Source of the DNA: Candidatus Omnitrophota bacterium
Lineage (GTDB): Bacteria > Omnitrophota > Gorgyraeia > Aquiviventales > Aquiviventaceae
Length of the DNA: 33,074 nt
NCBI GenBank assembly: GCA_023247275.1
Contig: JAHFGT010000020.1
Location: 1-33,074 of the forward strand
Reading direction: 5' to 3'
Shown here: positions 22,255-29,948 of the stretch, in pieces
Layout of the letters: the number at the start of each line of letters is the position of its first letter
Position numbering within the stretch: the first letter of the stretch is position 1
Notes under the pieces: model-generated
The model's input: the letters and a program-made list of their open reading frames with translations, nothing else
The model's database searches: none
What the model was told of the DNA's origin: nothing
Position numbers and translations under genes: made by a program

Positions 22255-22322
22255 GAAATCGGGGACAGCCACTGATTTCCTTGTCTCCCGGGCATTGGAA
22301 ATCAGTGGCTGTCCCCGATTTC
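22255..22322. repeat. REP-like perfect palindrome at the yraN 3' end
   Basis: A 26-bp perfect inverted repeat: arms 22255-22280 and 22297-22322, with a 16-base loop. The arm contains GGGGACAGCCACTGATTTCC, of the GGGGACAG type seen in repetitive palindromes associated with IS200-like (RAYT) transposases. Its right arm overlaps the last codons of yraN. Confidence 0.75.
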
Positions 22323-22700
22323 TTCGAACGCGTTTTGAACCAGTTCGACCACTGGCGGCGATGCAGGCGGCCAAAGGATGGCGATGACATCAAACCGCAC
22401 TGACTCAGGGATCTGCGGCAGCCGCTGGAGATAGCACCGTGCCGCTCGGACCAGCCGGCGGCGTTTAGGGTCTGTGACCGTTGCCAACGGACCGCCCCAT
22501 TCCATTGATGAGGTGGAGCGGACCTCAATGAAGCAGAGGGTGCCGCGGTCCCAGGCGACGATATCGATCTCACCCACGGCGTAGCGGACGTTCGTGTCCT
22601 CGATACGATAGCCATGCGTCACCAGCCACTGACGGGTCAGCGTCTCAGCGCGCTGGCCAAGACGGTGCTGCTGTGGCAGCTTATTCAGGGGACGATTCAT
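22302..22700 (-). CDS. yraN: YraN/UPF0102 nuclease-like protein
   Basis: 132 residues. It has the UPF0102 core: RLGQRAETLTRQWLVTHGYRI near the start and VRYAVGEIDIVAWDRGTLCFIEVRS (about 39-63). This is the restriction-endonuclease-like site E-I-D ... E-V-R, with Arg where many nucleases have Lys. DPKRRRLVRAARCYLQRLP and VRFDVIAI follow. It is linked to DNA processing in the family, but its exact role is unknown. It overlaps rnhB as ATGA, the usual rnhB-yraN pairing. The last residues, EIGDSH and the stop, are encoded by one arm of a REP-like palindrome, so the original C-terminus was probably altered. Confidence 0.9.
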   Translation of the reverse strand: MNRPLNKLPQQHRLGQRAETLTRQWLVTHGYRIEDTNVRYAVGEIDIVAWDRGTLCFIEVRSTSSMEWGGPLATVTDPKRRRLVRAARCYLQRLPQIPESVRFDVIAILWPPASPPVVELVQNAFEEIGDSH

Positions 22701-23464
22701 GGGTGCGGCGAAGTGACGGTCACTTCGCTAGTCACAACCGAGGCTACCGACGCGGGCGTGGGCTGGCTGGGTTGGGCGGGTGCGCTCGGTGCGGCCACTG
22801 GGTTGGCCAAGATCGTCGTGTCATGAGCAACACCTGCGATCGATTCGAGAACCGGCCGGAAGCTGTGACGATGAAATACCGAGGGGCCGAATTGCCGCAG
22901 TCGGCGAGCATGCAGCACCGTCCCGTATCCCTTGTGACGGTGAAAGGCATATCCAGGGGCCAGCCGATGGTAGAACACCATGAGCCGATCGCGAACGACT
23001 TTGGCAATAATCGAGGCGCAGCTCACCACGTAGCACCGCCGGTCGCCTCCAATCATCGGCCGGCACGGCACCGTGGTGAGTGGCGCATGCGGTCCATCAA
23101 CGATGACCAGTTCGGGCGCACTGGGGAGATCTTCGACCGCGTACTGCATGGCGAGCATCGTCGCGCGAAAAATGTTCCGTCGATCAATCTCGCTCGCGCA
23201 GACGATTCCCACGCCAACATCGGCGTGTTCAAGGATAACCTCAAACGCTCGAGCGCGCTGAAGCGCGGTCAGTCGTTTGGAGTCGTCGACTCGGATCGAG
23301 AAGGGCCGACGGCTTTGGAGGACCACCGCAGCAGCCACCACCGGGCCGGCCCAGGGACCCCGGCCGGCTTCATCAACGCCGGCGATCCGTGGGGCGCCAG
23401 CGGTCAAGCCGGTCAACTCAGGAGAGAGGCTTGGCAGCACCGGTGTCCACGGCTGCGACCGCAC
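22697..23464 (-). CDS. rnhB: Ribonuclease HII
   Basis: About 255 residues from a GTG at 23464; TTG at 23491 and GTG at 23440 are alternatives, and none has a convincing ribosome site. The active-site motif GVDEAGRGPWAGPVVAAAV supplies the Asp-Glu pair. LVIVDGP supplies another aspartate, and VSCASIIAKVVRDRLM contains the conserved SIIAKVxRD block. It cuts RNA in RNA/DNA hybrids and at single ribonucleotides. A Pro/Ala/Ser/Thr/Val-rich tail of about 40 residues follows the normal end (SAPAQPSQPTPASV). It overlaps the rplS end by up to 47 bases and yraN by four, as part of the trmD-rplS-rnhB-yraN string. Confidence 0.92.
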   Translation of the reverse strand: MRSQPWTPVLPSLSPELTGLTAGAPRIAGVDEAGRGPWAGPVVAAAVVLQSRRPFSIRVDDSKRLTALQRARAFEVILEHADVGVGIVCASEIDRRNIFRATMLAMQYAVEDLPSAPELVIVDGPHAPLTTVPCRPMIGGDRRCYVVSCASIIAKVVRDRLMVFYHRLAPGYAFHRHKGYGTVLHARRLRQFGPSVFHRHSFRPVLESIAGVAHDTTILANPVAAPSAPAQPSQPTPASVASVVTSEVTVTSPHP

Positions 23465-23858
23465 CGGAGGTTGAATCGATCCTCGACTCAACCCGGTTCG
23501 TCACGTTGGAATCGATGGCGCTTAACCGGGTTTTGCCGAGCGTGTGACGCAGAAAGTACAGACGGCTACGCCGGACCGTCCCCTGCCGCAACAGTTCGAT
23601 CCGGGAGATGATTTTCGCGTCGAATGGGAAAATCCGCTCCACCCCCTCGCCATACGTCACACGCCGGACCGTGAACGTTCTGGACGGGCCACTTCCACGG
23701 CAACGGATCACGATTCCTTCAAATTGCCCGAGCCGTTCTTTCCCTTGTTCCAGGATCTTGAACCAGACGCGAATTTCATCGCCTGGACGAAAGGTGTGCA
23801 TGGTCGAGCCGACCGGGTTACCGTGTACGGATGTGCGCCAGTCCATTCTGCCCCTCAT
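23418..23858 (-). CDS. rplS: 50S ribosomal protein L19
   Basis: 146 residues; most L19 proteins have about 115-120. The core is clear: FRPGDEIRVWFKI, QFEGIVIRCRGSGPSRTFTVR, YGEGVERIFPFDAKIISRIE and VRRSRLYFLRHTLGKTRL. The N-terminus before HTFRPGDE (MRGRMDWRTSVHGNPVGS) does not look like the usual helix with its conserved Ile, Glu and Pro residues. A C-terminal tail of about 35 residues runs into the rnhB start. The ATG overlaps the trmD stop as ATGA; an ATG four codons later has GAGGGG upstream. L19 lies at the 30S-50S interface in the ribosome. Confidence 0.92.
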   Translation of the reverse strand: MRGRMDWRTSVHGNPVGSTMHTFRPGDEIRVWFKILEQGKERLGQFEGIVIRCRGSGPSRTFTVRRVTYGEGVERIFPFDAKIISRIELLRQGTVRRSRLYFLRHTLGKTRLSAIDSNVTNRVESRIDSTSGAVAAVDTGAAKPLS

Positions 23859-24664
23859 GGTTGTGAGCGGATCCGCTCGTTGTCACAATTCACCGCCGAC
23901 CTTTCGACGCGGGCCACGGCCGAAGGCCGGGGCCCTTGCTCAGGGTCATCCTGAGCCAGCGAAGCGAGTCGAAGGACGACAAGATCCGGCCGAGTGGCCA
24001 AGGTCTGAGCGGCCGCTTGCCGGGTTCGCCACTGCGCGATCCGCTCATGATCCCCGGACAGCAAGACCTCAGGGACCGCCATGCCCCTGAAGACTGGCGG
24101 CCGGGTATACTGAGGATACTCGAGCAGTCCGGCGACAAACGATTCTTCGACCGTCGCTTGATCATGGCCAATCACCCCTGGAATCAACCGGGCCATCGCA
24201 TCCATGAACACCATCGCCGGCAGCTCGCCACCGGTCAACACATAATCACCGATCGAGAGGCGTCGTGTCGTCAACGCGTTGACCCGCTCATCCACCCCTT
24301 CGTAATGGCCGCAGATGATGGTGACATGTTGCGCCATGGCCATCTGGTTCGCCAGATCCGAATTGAGCGGGGTTCCCTGCGGGCTCATGAGGATGGTCTC
24401 GCACTGGCCGGCGCTTGGTGCATGCGTGCGGCACGCGGTGCGGATCGCCTCAACCGCCTTGAAGATCGGTTCAGGTTTCATGATCATCCCCGGCCCACCG
24501 CCATAGGGACGATCATCAACCGTCCGATGCTTGTCATGCGTATATTCTCGCAGGTCATGGAGCACCAGCTGTAGTCGGCCAGATTCCTGGGCGCGCTTTA
24601 GAATCGAGCTCCCAGTCACCGCTCGGAACATCTCAGGAAAAAGGGTGATCACATCAATCTGCAT
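23855..24664 (-). CDS. trmD: tRNA (guanine37-N1)-methyltransferase
   Basis: 269 residues from the ATG at 24664, which begins at the conserved MQIDVITLFPEMF; a GTG four codons earlier is possible. The SAM-binding trefoil knot motifs are present: YGGGPGMIMKPEP, CGHYEGVDERV, SIGDYVLTGGELPAM and YPQYTRPPVFRG. It makes m1G37, which prevents frameshifting. After TRQAAAQTLATRPDLV, where the family normally ends, there are about 40 further residues encoded partly by a dispersed repeat (23900-23976). rpsP lies 47 bases upstream and rplS overlaps by four; no rimM gene is between. Confidence 0.93.
   Translation of the reverse strand: MQIDVITLFPEMFRAVTGSSILKRAQESGRLQLVLHDLREYTHDKHRTVDDRPYGGGPGMIMKPEPIFKAVEAIRTACRTHAPSAGQCETILMSPQGTPLNSDLANQMAMAQHVTIICGHYEGVDERVNALTTRRLSIGDYVLTGGELPAMVFMDAMARLIPGVIGHDQATVEESFVAGLLEYPQYTRPPVFRGMAVPEVLLSGDHERIAQWRTRQAAAQTLATRPDLVVLRLASLAQDDPEQGPRPSAVARVERSAVNCDNERIRSQP
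23900..23976. repeat. Dispersed palindromic repeat within the trmD 3' end
   Basis: Nested inverted repeats: CCTTTCGAC (23900-23908) pairs with GTCGAAGGA (23968-23976), and GCTCAGG (23938-23944) pairs with CCTGAGC (23950-23956). The sequence GGTCATCCTGAGC with GTCGAAGGA is a widely seen intergenic repeat type in bacterial genomes. Here it is read through as part of the TrmD tail. Confidence 0.75.
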
Positions 24665-24711
24665 CTGCACACTCACGCGCGGCCTGCCGCGGTGCAGCGC
24701 ACACCGCGCCG

Positions 24712-24969
24712 CTACGCCTTGGAGGTTGCCGCGACGTTCCGGTGACGCTTGACCAGCGTGGAGACCGCATGACTCACCTGGGCGCCGGTCGACAGCCAGT
24801 AGGCCAGTCGCGGCCCGCTCAGCACAAACGTGGCTGGATCGTGGGACGGGTTATAATGGCCGATCGTCTCTAGCACGCGTCCCCCCTGCGCACGGGCACG
24901 ATCGGTCACAACGATTCGATGATGCGGGGTCTTCTTGGTGCCCCGTCGCTCAAGCCGAATGACCACCAT
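24712..24969 (-). CDS. rpsP: 30S ribosomal protein S16
   Basis: 85 residues, normal length. VVIRLERRGTKKTPHHRIVV is the typical N-terminus, followed by ARAQGGRVLETIGHYNPS and LSTGAQVSHAVSTLVKRH. The ATG has AAAGGAG five to six bases upstream. S16 is an early 30S assembly protein. The gene lies 12 bases after murA, an uncommon partner, and 47 bases before trmD. The KH-domain and rimM genes normally found between rpsP and trmD are absent. Confidence 0.96.
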   Translation of the reverse strand: MVVIRLERRGTKKTPHHRIVVTDRARAQGGRVLETIGHYNPSHDPATFVLSGPRLAYWLSTGAQVSHAVSTLVKRHRNVAATSKA

Positions 24970-24981
24970 GTGGACTCCTTT

Positions 24982-26268
24982 CTATTTCTCTGTCTCGTCC
25001 GGTTCGCGAACCCGCCGGATGTCAGCCCCTAGCTGCGTCAGCTGTCCTTCAAGATTTTCATACCCACGGTCCAGGTGGTCAAGCCCGCTCACTTCGGTCT
25101 GGTTGTCCGCGGCCAGCCCGGCGAGAATGAGCGCGGCCGAGGCGCGTAAATCAGTGGCGGCGACCGGCGCACCAGACAAACGACCCACGCCTTTGATGAT
25201 GGCGGTGCTGCCTTCTCGCGTGATTGCCGCGCCCATGCGATTGAGTTCAGCCACATGCATGAACCGGTCTGGGTACACTTTTTCGGTTAAGACACTGACG
25301 CCGCGCGAGATCGTCATGAGCGCCATCATCTGGGCTTGCAGGTCGGTTGGAAATCCGGGAAATGGCAGCGTGACGACATCAGCCGCCTGGGTGAACGACC
25401 CGGCGGACACCTGCACGCTGGAATCGAGCTCTTCCACGCGCACGTTGGCCTCGCGCAATTTGTCCGTGACCGCTGCCAGATGCTCGATCCGGACACCATC
25501 AATCCAGACATCCCCATGGCTCATGGCGGTGGCGATCATGAGGGTGCCAGCCTCGATCCGGTCTGGAATAATTCGGTAGCGTACGCCATGGAGTTGTGGC
25601 ACCCCCTCGATGCGGATGAGGGGGCTGCCGTGTCCATCGATTCTGGCCCCCATCGCGATCAAACAGTTGGCCAGGTCAGAAACCTCTGGCTCGCAGGCCG
25701 CATGCTCAATCATCGTCGTGCCATGGGCCAAGGTGGCAGCCATCATCACGTTGCCGGTGCCCAGGACCGACGAGCCAAACATCCCGGCCAAATGAATCTG
25801 TGCGCCACGCAATCCCTGTGGGGCGGTGGCTGTCACATAGCCATGCTCGGTGGCGATGGTCGCACCGAGCCGCTGCAATCCCTTCAGATGAAGGTCAATC
25901 GGTCGTGCGCCGATCACACAGCCGCCTGGAATGGACACTTGCGCGGTCCGCTGTTTGGCAAGAAGCGGCCCTAAGACACAGATCGATCCCCGCATCCGGC
26001 TCACCAGCTCATAGGGAGCCACGGTACCGGCATACTGCCCTGGGGTAATCGTCAGCACATCGCCGGACAAATCAACGGCGACACCCAGTCCACGCAGGAT
26101 ATCGGCCATCAGCAACACGTCGCTGACTCGTGGGACATTCTCGACAATCGAGCGTTCCTCAGTCAGCAGACAGGCCGCCATGATAGGCAGGACCGCATTT
26201 TTTGCCCCGTGCACGGTCACTCGACCGTGCAACGGACCAGTCCGGTTGATAAAGAGCTTGGAGATCAT
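24982..26268 (-). CDS. murA: UDP-N-acetylglucosamine 1-carboxyvinyltransferase
   Basis: 428 residues. It adds enolpyruvate to UDP-GlcNAc, the first committed step of peptidoglycan synthesis. The catalytic, fosfomycin-sensitive cysteine is in PGGCVIGARPIDLHL. GAKNAVLPIMAACLL lies at the start, DRIEAGTLMIA in the middle, and FPTDLQAQMMALM and DLRASAALILAGL near the end. The ATG at 26268 starts at the conserved ISKLFI; a start 14 codons earlier would lie inside prmC. The gap to prmC is ten bases and to rpsP 12 bases, so it is likely in the same transcript. The sequence predicts fosfomycin sensitivity at this residue, since Cys is retained rather than Asp. Confidence 0.96.
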   Translation of the reverse strand: MISKLFINRTGPLHGRVTVHGAKNAVLPIMAACLLTEERSIVENVPRVSDVLLMADILRGLGVAVDLSGDVLTITPGQYAGTVAPYELVSRMRGSICVLGPLLAKQRTAQVSIPGGCVIGARPIDLHLKGLQRLGATIATEHGYVTATAPQGLRGAQIHLAGMFGSSVLGTGNVMMAATLAHGTTMIEHAACEPEVSDLANCLIAMGARIDGHGSPLIRIEGVPQLHGVRYRIIPDRIEAGTLMIATAMSHGDVWIDGVRIEHLAAVTDKLREANVRVEELDSSVQVSAGSFTQAADVVTLPFPGFPTDLQAQMMALMTISRGVSVLTEKVYPDRFMHVAELNRMGAAITREGSTAIIKGVGRLSGAPVAATDLRASAALILAGLAADNQTEVSGLDHLDRGYENLEGQLTQLGADIRRVREPDETEK

Positions 26269-26278
26269 GCGTCCGGCG

Positions 26279-27178
26279 TTACGCGCCGTCAGGGCCAGAG
26301 ATCTTGGCACCGGGGGCAGCGGTCATCACCACACCCCGAGGCCGACCAGCCAGATCATGAATCGGCCGGACCGTCTCCATCCATGTGGCATGGCGTGCCC
26401 ACGCGCACAATGGGGCAACTTGATCTTCCCCGCATTCAACGACAATCGGACCGCCGAGTCGCACCAGCCGCGACGCCTCGGTCATGATGTGCAGCAAGGC
26501 GTCCAGTCCGTCCGGACCGCCGTCTAGGCTGACGCGTGGCTCCTGGCGCACATCCAATGGCAGCCCATCAACGCGGGTGCTGGGAATATACGGAGGGTTA
26601 GCAATGAGACCGTCGAACTGACCCTGAATCGCGTCACACCAAGAGCCTTGCACCCAACAGATCCGATCAACCACCTGATGACGTACCGCGTTGTTCCAGG
26701 CGACCCAAAGTGCCTTCCATGATAGCTCAACGGCGACGACAACACAAGTCGGAAGCTGGCGAGCCAGCGTAATCGCGATGCAGCCGGTGCCGGTGCCAAG
26801 CTCCAGTAACCGAAGGGGTTGGCCACGAGGGATGGCCAACGAGTCGACCATAACTTGAACGATGGTCTCAGTCTCAGGTCGGGGGATGAACACCCCAGGC
26901 GCCACAGAGAACGACCGGCCAAAAAACTCGGCAGCTCCAACCACATACTGTAACGGCTGGCCACCGGCCCGCGCGGCGATCCCTGCATGAAAGGTGTCGG
27001 CGATCTGAGACGAAATGGGCACGTCATCAACATACAGCTCCACCGGTCTCACATGGAGCAGGCCTGCTAACAGCCATTCGGCCTCATGTCGCGCGACCGC
27101 AGGGTCTGTGGAGCCCAGTCGATGGCTGGCGTCGGCGATCAATTGCCGTACAGACGAGGAAGCGCCCTCACCGGTCAT
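26279..27178 (-). CDS. prmC: Peptide chain release factor N5-glutamine methyltransferase
   Basis: 299 residues. It methylates the glutamine of the GGQ motif of release factors, here RF1 encoded just upstream. The SAM motif is LLELGTGTGCIAITLA, and the substrate-binding NPPY is in LIANPPYIPS. The N-terminal helical domain contains RHEAEWLLAGLLHV and QPLQYVVGAAEFFG, then VAPGVFIPRPETE. Its ATG overlaps the prfA stop as ATGA, the conserved prfA-prmC coupling. A tail of about ten residues (AAPGAKISGPDGA) extends past the usual end. Confidence 0.95.
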   Translation of the reverse strand: MTGEGASSSVRQLIADASHRLGSTDPAVARHEAEWLLAGLLHVRPVELYVDDVPISSQIADTFHAGIAARAGGQPLQYVVGAAEFFGRSFSVAPGVFIPRPETETIVQVMVDSLAIPRGQPLRLLELGTGTGCIAITLARQLPTCVVVAVELSWKALWVAWNNAVRHQVVDRICWVQGSWCDAIQGQFDGLIANPPYIPSTRVDGLPLDVRQEPRVSLDGGPDGLDALLHIMTEASRLVRLGGPIVVECGEDQVAPLCAWARHATWMETVRPIHDLAGRPRGVVMTAAPGAKISGPDGA

Positions 27179-28281
27179 GGCCGACGGTCGAGTTGCTTCG
27201 CCCGTTCTGCGGCCACCAGGGCGTCAACCAGTTCTTGTAGTTCGCCGTTGAGAATGGCATCGAGTTTGTGGAGCGTGACGCCGATCCGGTGATCGGTCAC
27301 CCGCCGATCCGGAAAATTGTAGGTGCGAATCTTCTCGCTGCGCTCACCGGTGCCCACCTGTTTCTTGCGGTCGGTCGCAATCTGGTCTTGGCGTTCTTGC
27401 TGCAGCCGGTCCAGCAGGCGAGCCCGCAACACCCGTAGGGCTTTCTCCTTATTCCGAAGCTGGCTGCGCTCATCTTGACAGGTTACGACCAGTCCGGTCG
27501 GCCGATGTCGGATTCGGACCGCTGAGTCGGTGGTATTGACCCCTTGCCCGCCCGGACCAGACGACCGATACACGTCGATCTCTAAGTCCTTTGACGGAAT
27601 CGGCGGCAACTCGACGTCCTGGGGTTCGGGGAGTACGGCGACGGTGACAGTGGAGGTATGGATTCGTCCTTGCGCTTCGGTGGTGGGCACCCGCTGGACG
27701 CGATGGACGCCACTTTCATATTTAAAACGCTGCCACGCGGTCAGGCCTTTGACCGCGAACGCGATTTCCTTGAGCCCGCCGGCTTCGGTACGCTGGCTTT
27801 CTAATAATTCCGTGGAGAGTGTGGAGGCCGCCGCGTACTTGGTATACATCCGGTACAAATCGCCAACGAACAAACTGGCTTCCAATCCCCCGGTGCCGGC
27901 GCGGATTTCAATGATCAGTGGATGTTCTGGTTCAGCATAGCGGGCGAACCACAACCGTTCCAGTTCGCTCAAGATCCGGATCTGCTGCTGGCGCAACTGG
28001 GCGCCTTCCTCTTTCGCCATTTCACGCAGGTCCGCATCCCCTTGCGCATGAGAGAGCGACTCGGCCTCACCGGCTTCCTGGTCGACCCGCTGGTAGGTCC
28101 GGTACGCCATGACCAGTTCCCGCAGCGCTGCGAGCTCCTTAGTGAACTCCTGGTACCGTTTGTTCGTCGCGCCGCGTTCGCTGGGTTGGCTGGCCAGCGT
28201 GGCCGCTTGGTGTTCGAGCTCGGCATAGCGCCGGTCGAGGCTCGCCAGCTCCTCGAGCAGGCGCTGTGACGGAAGCTGCAT
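27175..28281 (-). CDS. prfA: Peptide chain release factor 1
   Basis: 368 residues. The GGQ peptidyl-tRNA hydrolysis motif is in SSGPGGQGVNTTDSAVRI. The stop-codon reading PxT tripeptide is P-T-T in HRVQRVPTTEAQGRIHTS, which marks RF1 (UAA/UAG) rather than RF2. EIRAGTGGLEASLF is another family block. It follows rpmE after 33 bases and overlaps prmC by four, a common rho-rpmE-prfA-prmC order. The first 90 residues form the helical domain with possible coiled-coil character. Confidence 0.96.
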   Translation of the reverse strand: MQLPSQRLLEELASLDRRYAELEHQAATLASQPSERGATNKRYQEFTKELAALRELVMAYRTYQRVDQEAGEAESLSHAQGDADLREMAKEEGAQLRQQQIRILSELERLWFARYAEPEHPLIIEIRAGTGGLEASLFVGDLYRMYTKYAAASTLSTELLESQRTEAGGLKEIAFAVKGLTAWQRFKYESGVHRVQRVPTTEAQGRIHTSTVTVAVLPEPQDVELPPIPSKDLEIDVYRSSGPGGQGVNTTDSAVRIRHRPTGLVVTCQDERSQLRNKEKALRVLRARLLDRLQQERQDQIATDRKKQVGTGERSEKIRTYNFPDRRVTDHRIGVTLHKLDAILNGELQELVDALVAAERAKQLDRRP

Positions 28282-28314
28282 GTTGGGGTCGGGCGATTCG
28301 CGGACGGAAGGCGC

Positions 28315-28530
28315 TTACAGGGTTGGCGAACTCTTCCGAGTATATTTGCGGCGGAACTTCTCGACACGACCAGCGGTATCCATCACCTTTTGCTGTCCGG
28401 TGAAGAAGGGGTGACAGCTGGCGCAAATCTCCACGTGGATCTTCGGCTTCGTGGATCGGGTGTGATACGCGGCACCGCAGGTGCACGTAATCGTCGCGTC
28501 AACGTAGTCCGGATGAATTCCTGCTTTCAT
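28315..28530 (-). CDS. rpmE: 50S ribosomal protein L31, zinc-binding (C+) type
   Basis: 71 residues. KAGIHPDYVDATITCTCG and IHVEICASCHPFFTGQQK are typical, with cysteines C16, C18, C36 and C39 giving the zinc site. This is the C+ form, which in many bacteria is replaced by a C- paralogue under zinc limitation; no second copy is in the window. AGGAGGT lies eight bases before the ATG, the strongest ribosome site seen here. An inverted-repeat element occupies the space between it and rho. Confidence 0.97.
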   Translation of the reverse strand: MKAGIHPDYVDATITCTCGAAYHTRSTKPKIHVEICASCHPFFTGQQKVMDTAGRVEKFRRKYTRKSSPTL

Positions 28531-28549
28531 ATCAAACTACCTCCTATTC

Positions 28550-28633
28550 GTGAACGGGTGGACAGGTGAAACAGGTGGACAGGTCCGTAGAGGGCCCTTA
28601 CCGGTACACCCGTGCACTCGTTCACCTGTACAC
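28550..28633. repeat. Inverted repeat of CAGGTG-type units between rho and rpmE
   Basis: The left arm (28550-28584) reads GTGAACGGGTGGACAGGTGA and on to GGACAGGT; the right arm (28603-28633) holds ACACCCGTGCAC and TTCACCTGTACAC. Arms pair imperfectly over about 30 bases. It is related to 17503-17590 by sequence, size and ends. It stops about ten bases before the rpmE ribosome site. Confidence 0.65.
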
Positions 28634-28649
28634 GACGCGTAAGTCATGG

Positions 28650-29948
28650 TTACCCTTTTTTGGCCAGACTCGCGAGAAACTCTTGATTCGACTTCGTCTT
28701 CGACAGCCGGTCGATAAGTAGCTCCATGGCTTGCACCGGGTCCATCTCGTGGAGCACCTTGCGGAGCACCCAGATCTTCTGCAGCTCGTCGTTCACGATC
28801 AACAATTCTTCACGTCGGGTATTCGAGCGACGGATGTCGATCGCCGGGTAGATCCGTCGTTGGAACAGGTTGCGGTCCAGCGTCAGCTCCATGTTGCCGG
28901 TGCCTTTGAACTCTTCAAAGATCACTTCATCCATCCGCGAGCCGGTATCGACCAAGCAGGTGCCGATGATCGTCAGGCTGCCGCCTTCTTCCACGCCACG
29001 GGCCGAGCCAAAAAACCGCTTCGGTTTATGCAGCGCGTTCGCGTCTAACCCACCGGTCAGAACCCGGCCGCTGTGCGGCTCGACGGTGTTGTACGCACGA
29101 GCCAAGCGGGTGATACTGTCCAGCAGAATGACCACGTCCTTCTTGTGCTCGACCTGACGCTTGGCTTTTTCCAAGACGATCTCGGCGACCTGGATATGCC
29201 GGTCAGCCGGTTCATCGAATGTCGACGAAATCACTTCGCCGCGGACCGACCGTTGCATATCGGTGACCTCTTCCGGACGCTCATCGATGAGCAGGACGAT
29301 GAGGACCACATCTGGGACATTCGTCGTGATGGCATTGGCCATCTTCTGCAGCAAGATCGTTTTGCCGCTGTACGGGGGCGCGACGATCAATCCACGTTGT
29401 CCTTTGCCGATCGGGGTCAATAGGTCCATGATCCTGGTCGAAATTTCTTTCGGGTTCGTCTCCAACCCAAACCGCTGATTTGGATAGATCGGTGTCAGGT
29501 TATCGAAGTTGACTTTGACCTTTGATTCTTCCGGGTTTTCCCCGTTGACCGCTTCGACTTTTAGCAACGCGAAATACCGCTCGCCTTCTTTCGGTGGCCG
29601 GACTTGCCCGTTGACCACATCTCCGGTCCGCAGATCAAACCGACGGATCTGCGAGGGCGAGACGTAGATATCATCCGGGCATGGGAGATAGTTGTAGTTC
29701 GGCGAGCGCAGGAATCCAAACCCGTCGCTGAGAATCTCGAGGACCCCAGAGGAAAAGATCAGCCCTTCTCGCTCGGTTTGGGCCGAGAGGATCCGGAAGA
29801 TCAGATCCTGTTTCTTCAACCCCGAGATCCCGTTAACACCGAGTTCGCGCGCGACCCGGTTCAGTTCAGGGATCTTCAGATCTTTCAGTGCCGCGATGTC
29901 AAGCTTCGTCTGCGTCGCAGACGCTTGGGCCGTTCCAGACTGTTCCAT
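28650..29948 (-). CDS. rho: Transcription termination factor Rho
   Basis: 432 residues. The N-terminal helical domain is [20 protein letters not shown]. The cold-shock-like RNA-binding part begins at [15 protein letters not shown], and the Walker A loop is [12 protein letters not shown]. Walker B is [17 protein letters not shown], with [12 protein letters not shown] and [12 protein letters not shown] also present. It is a hexameric helicase that ends transcription. The ATG has GGAG five bases upstream and lies 64 bases inside the coaE end. No long insertion domain is seen between the RNA-binding parts. Confidence 0.97.
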   Translation of the reverse strand: MEQSGTAQASATQTKLDIAALKDLKIPELNRVARELGVNGISGLKKQDLIFRILSAQTEREGLIFSSGVLEILSDGFGFLRSPNYNYLPCPDDIYVSPSQIRRFDLRTGDVVNGQVRPPKEGERYFALLKVEAVNGENPEESKVKVNFDNLTPIYPNQRFGLETNPKEISTRIMDLLTPIGKGQRGLIVAPPYSGKTILLQKMANAITTNVPDVVLIVLLIDERPEEVTDMQRSVRGEVISSTFDEPADRHIQVAEIVLEKAKRQVEHKKDVVILLDSITRLARAYNTVEPHSGRVLTGGLDANALHKPKRFFGSARGVEEGGSLTIIGTCLVDTGSRMDEVIFEEFKGTGNMELTLDRNLFQRRIYPAIDIRRSNTRREELLIVNDELQKIWVLRKVLHEMDPVQAMELLIDRLSKTKSNQEFLASLAKKG

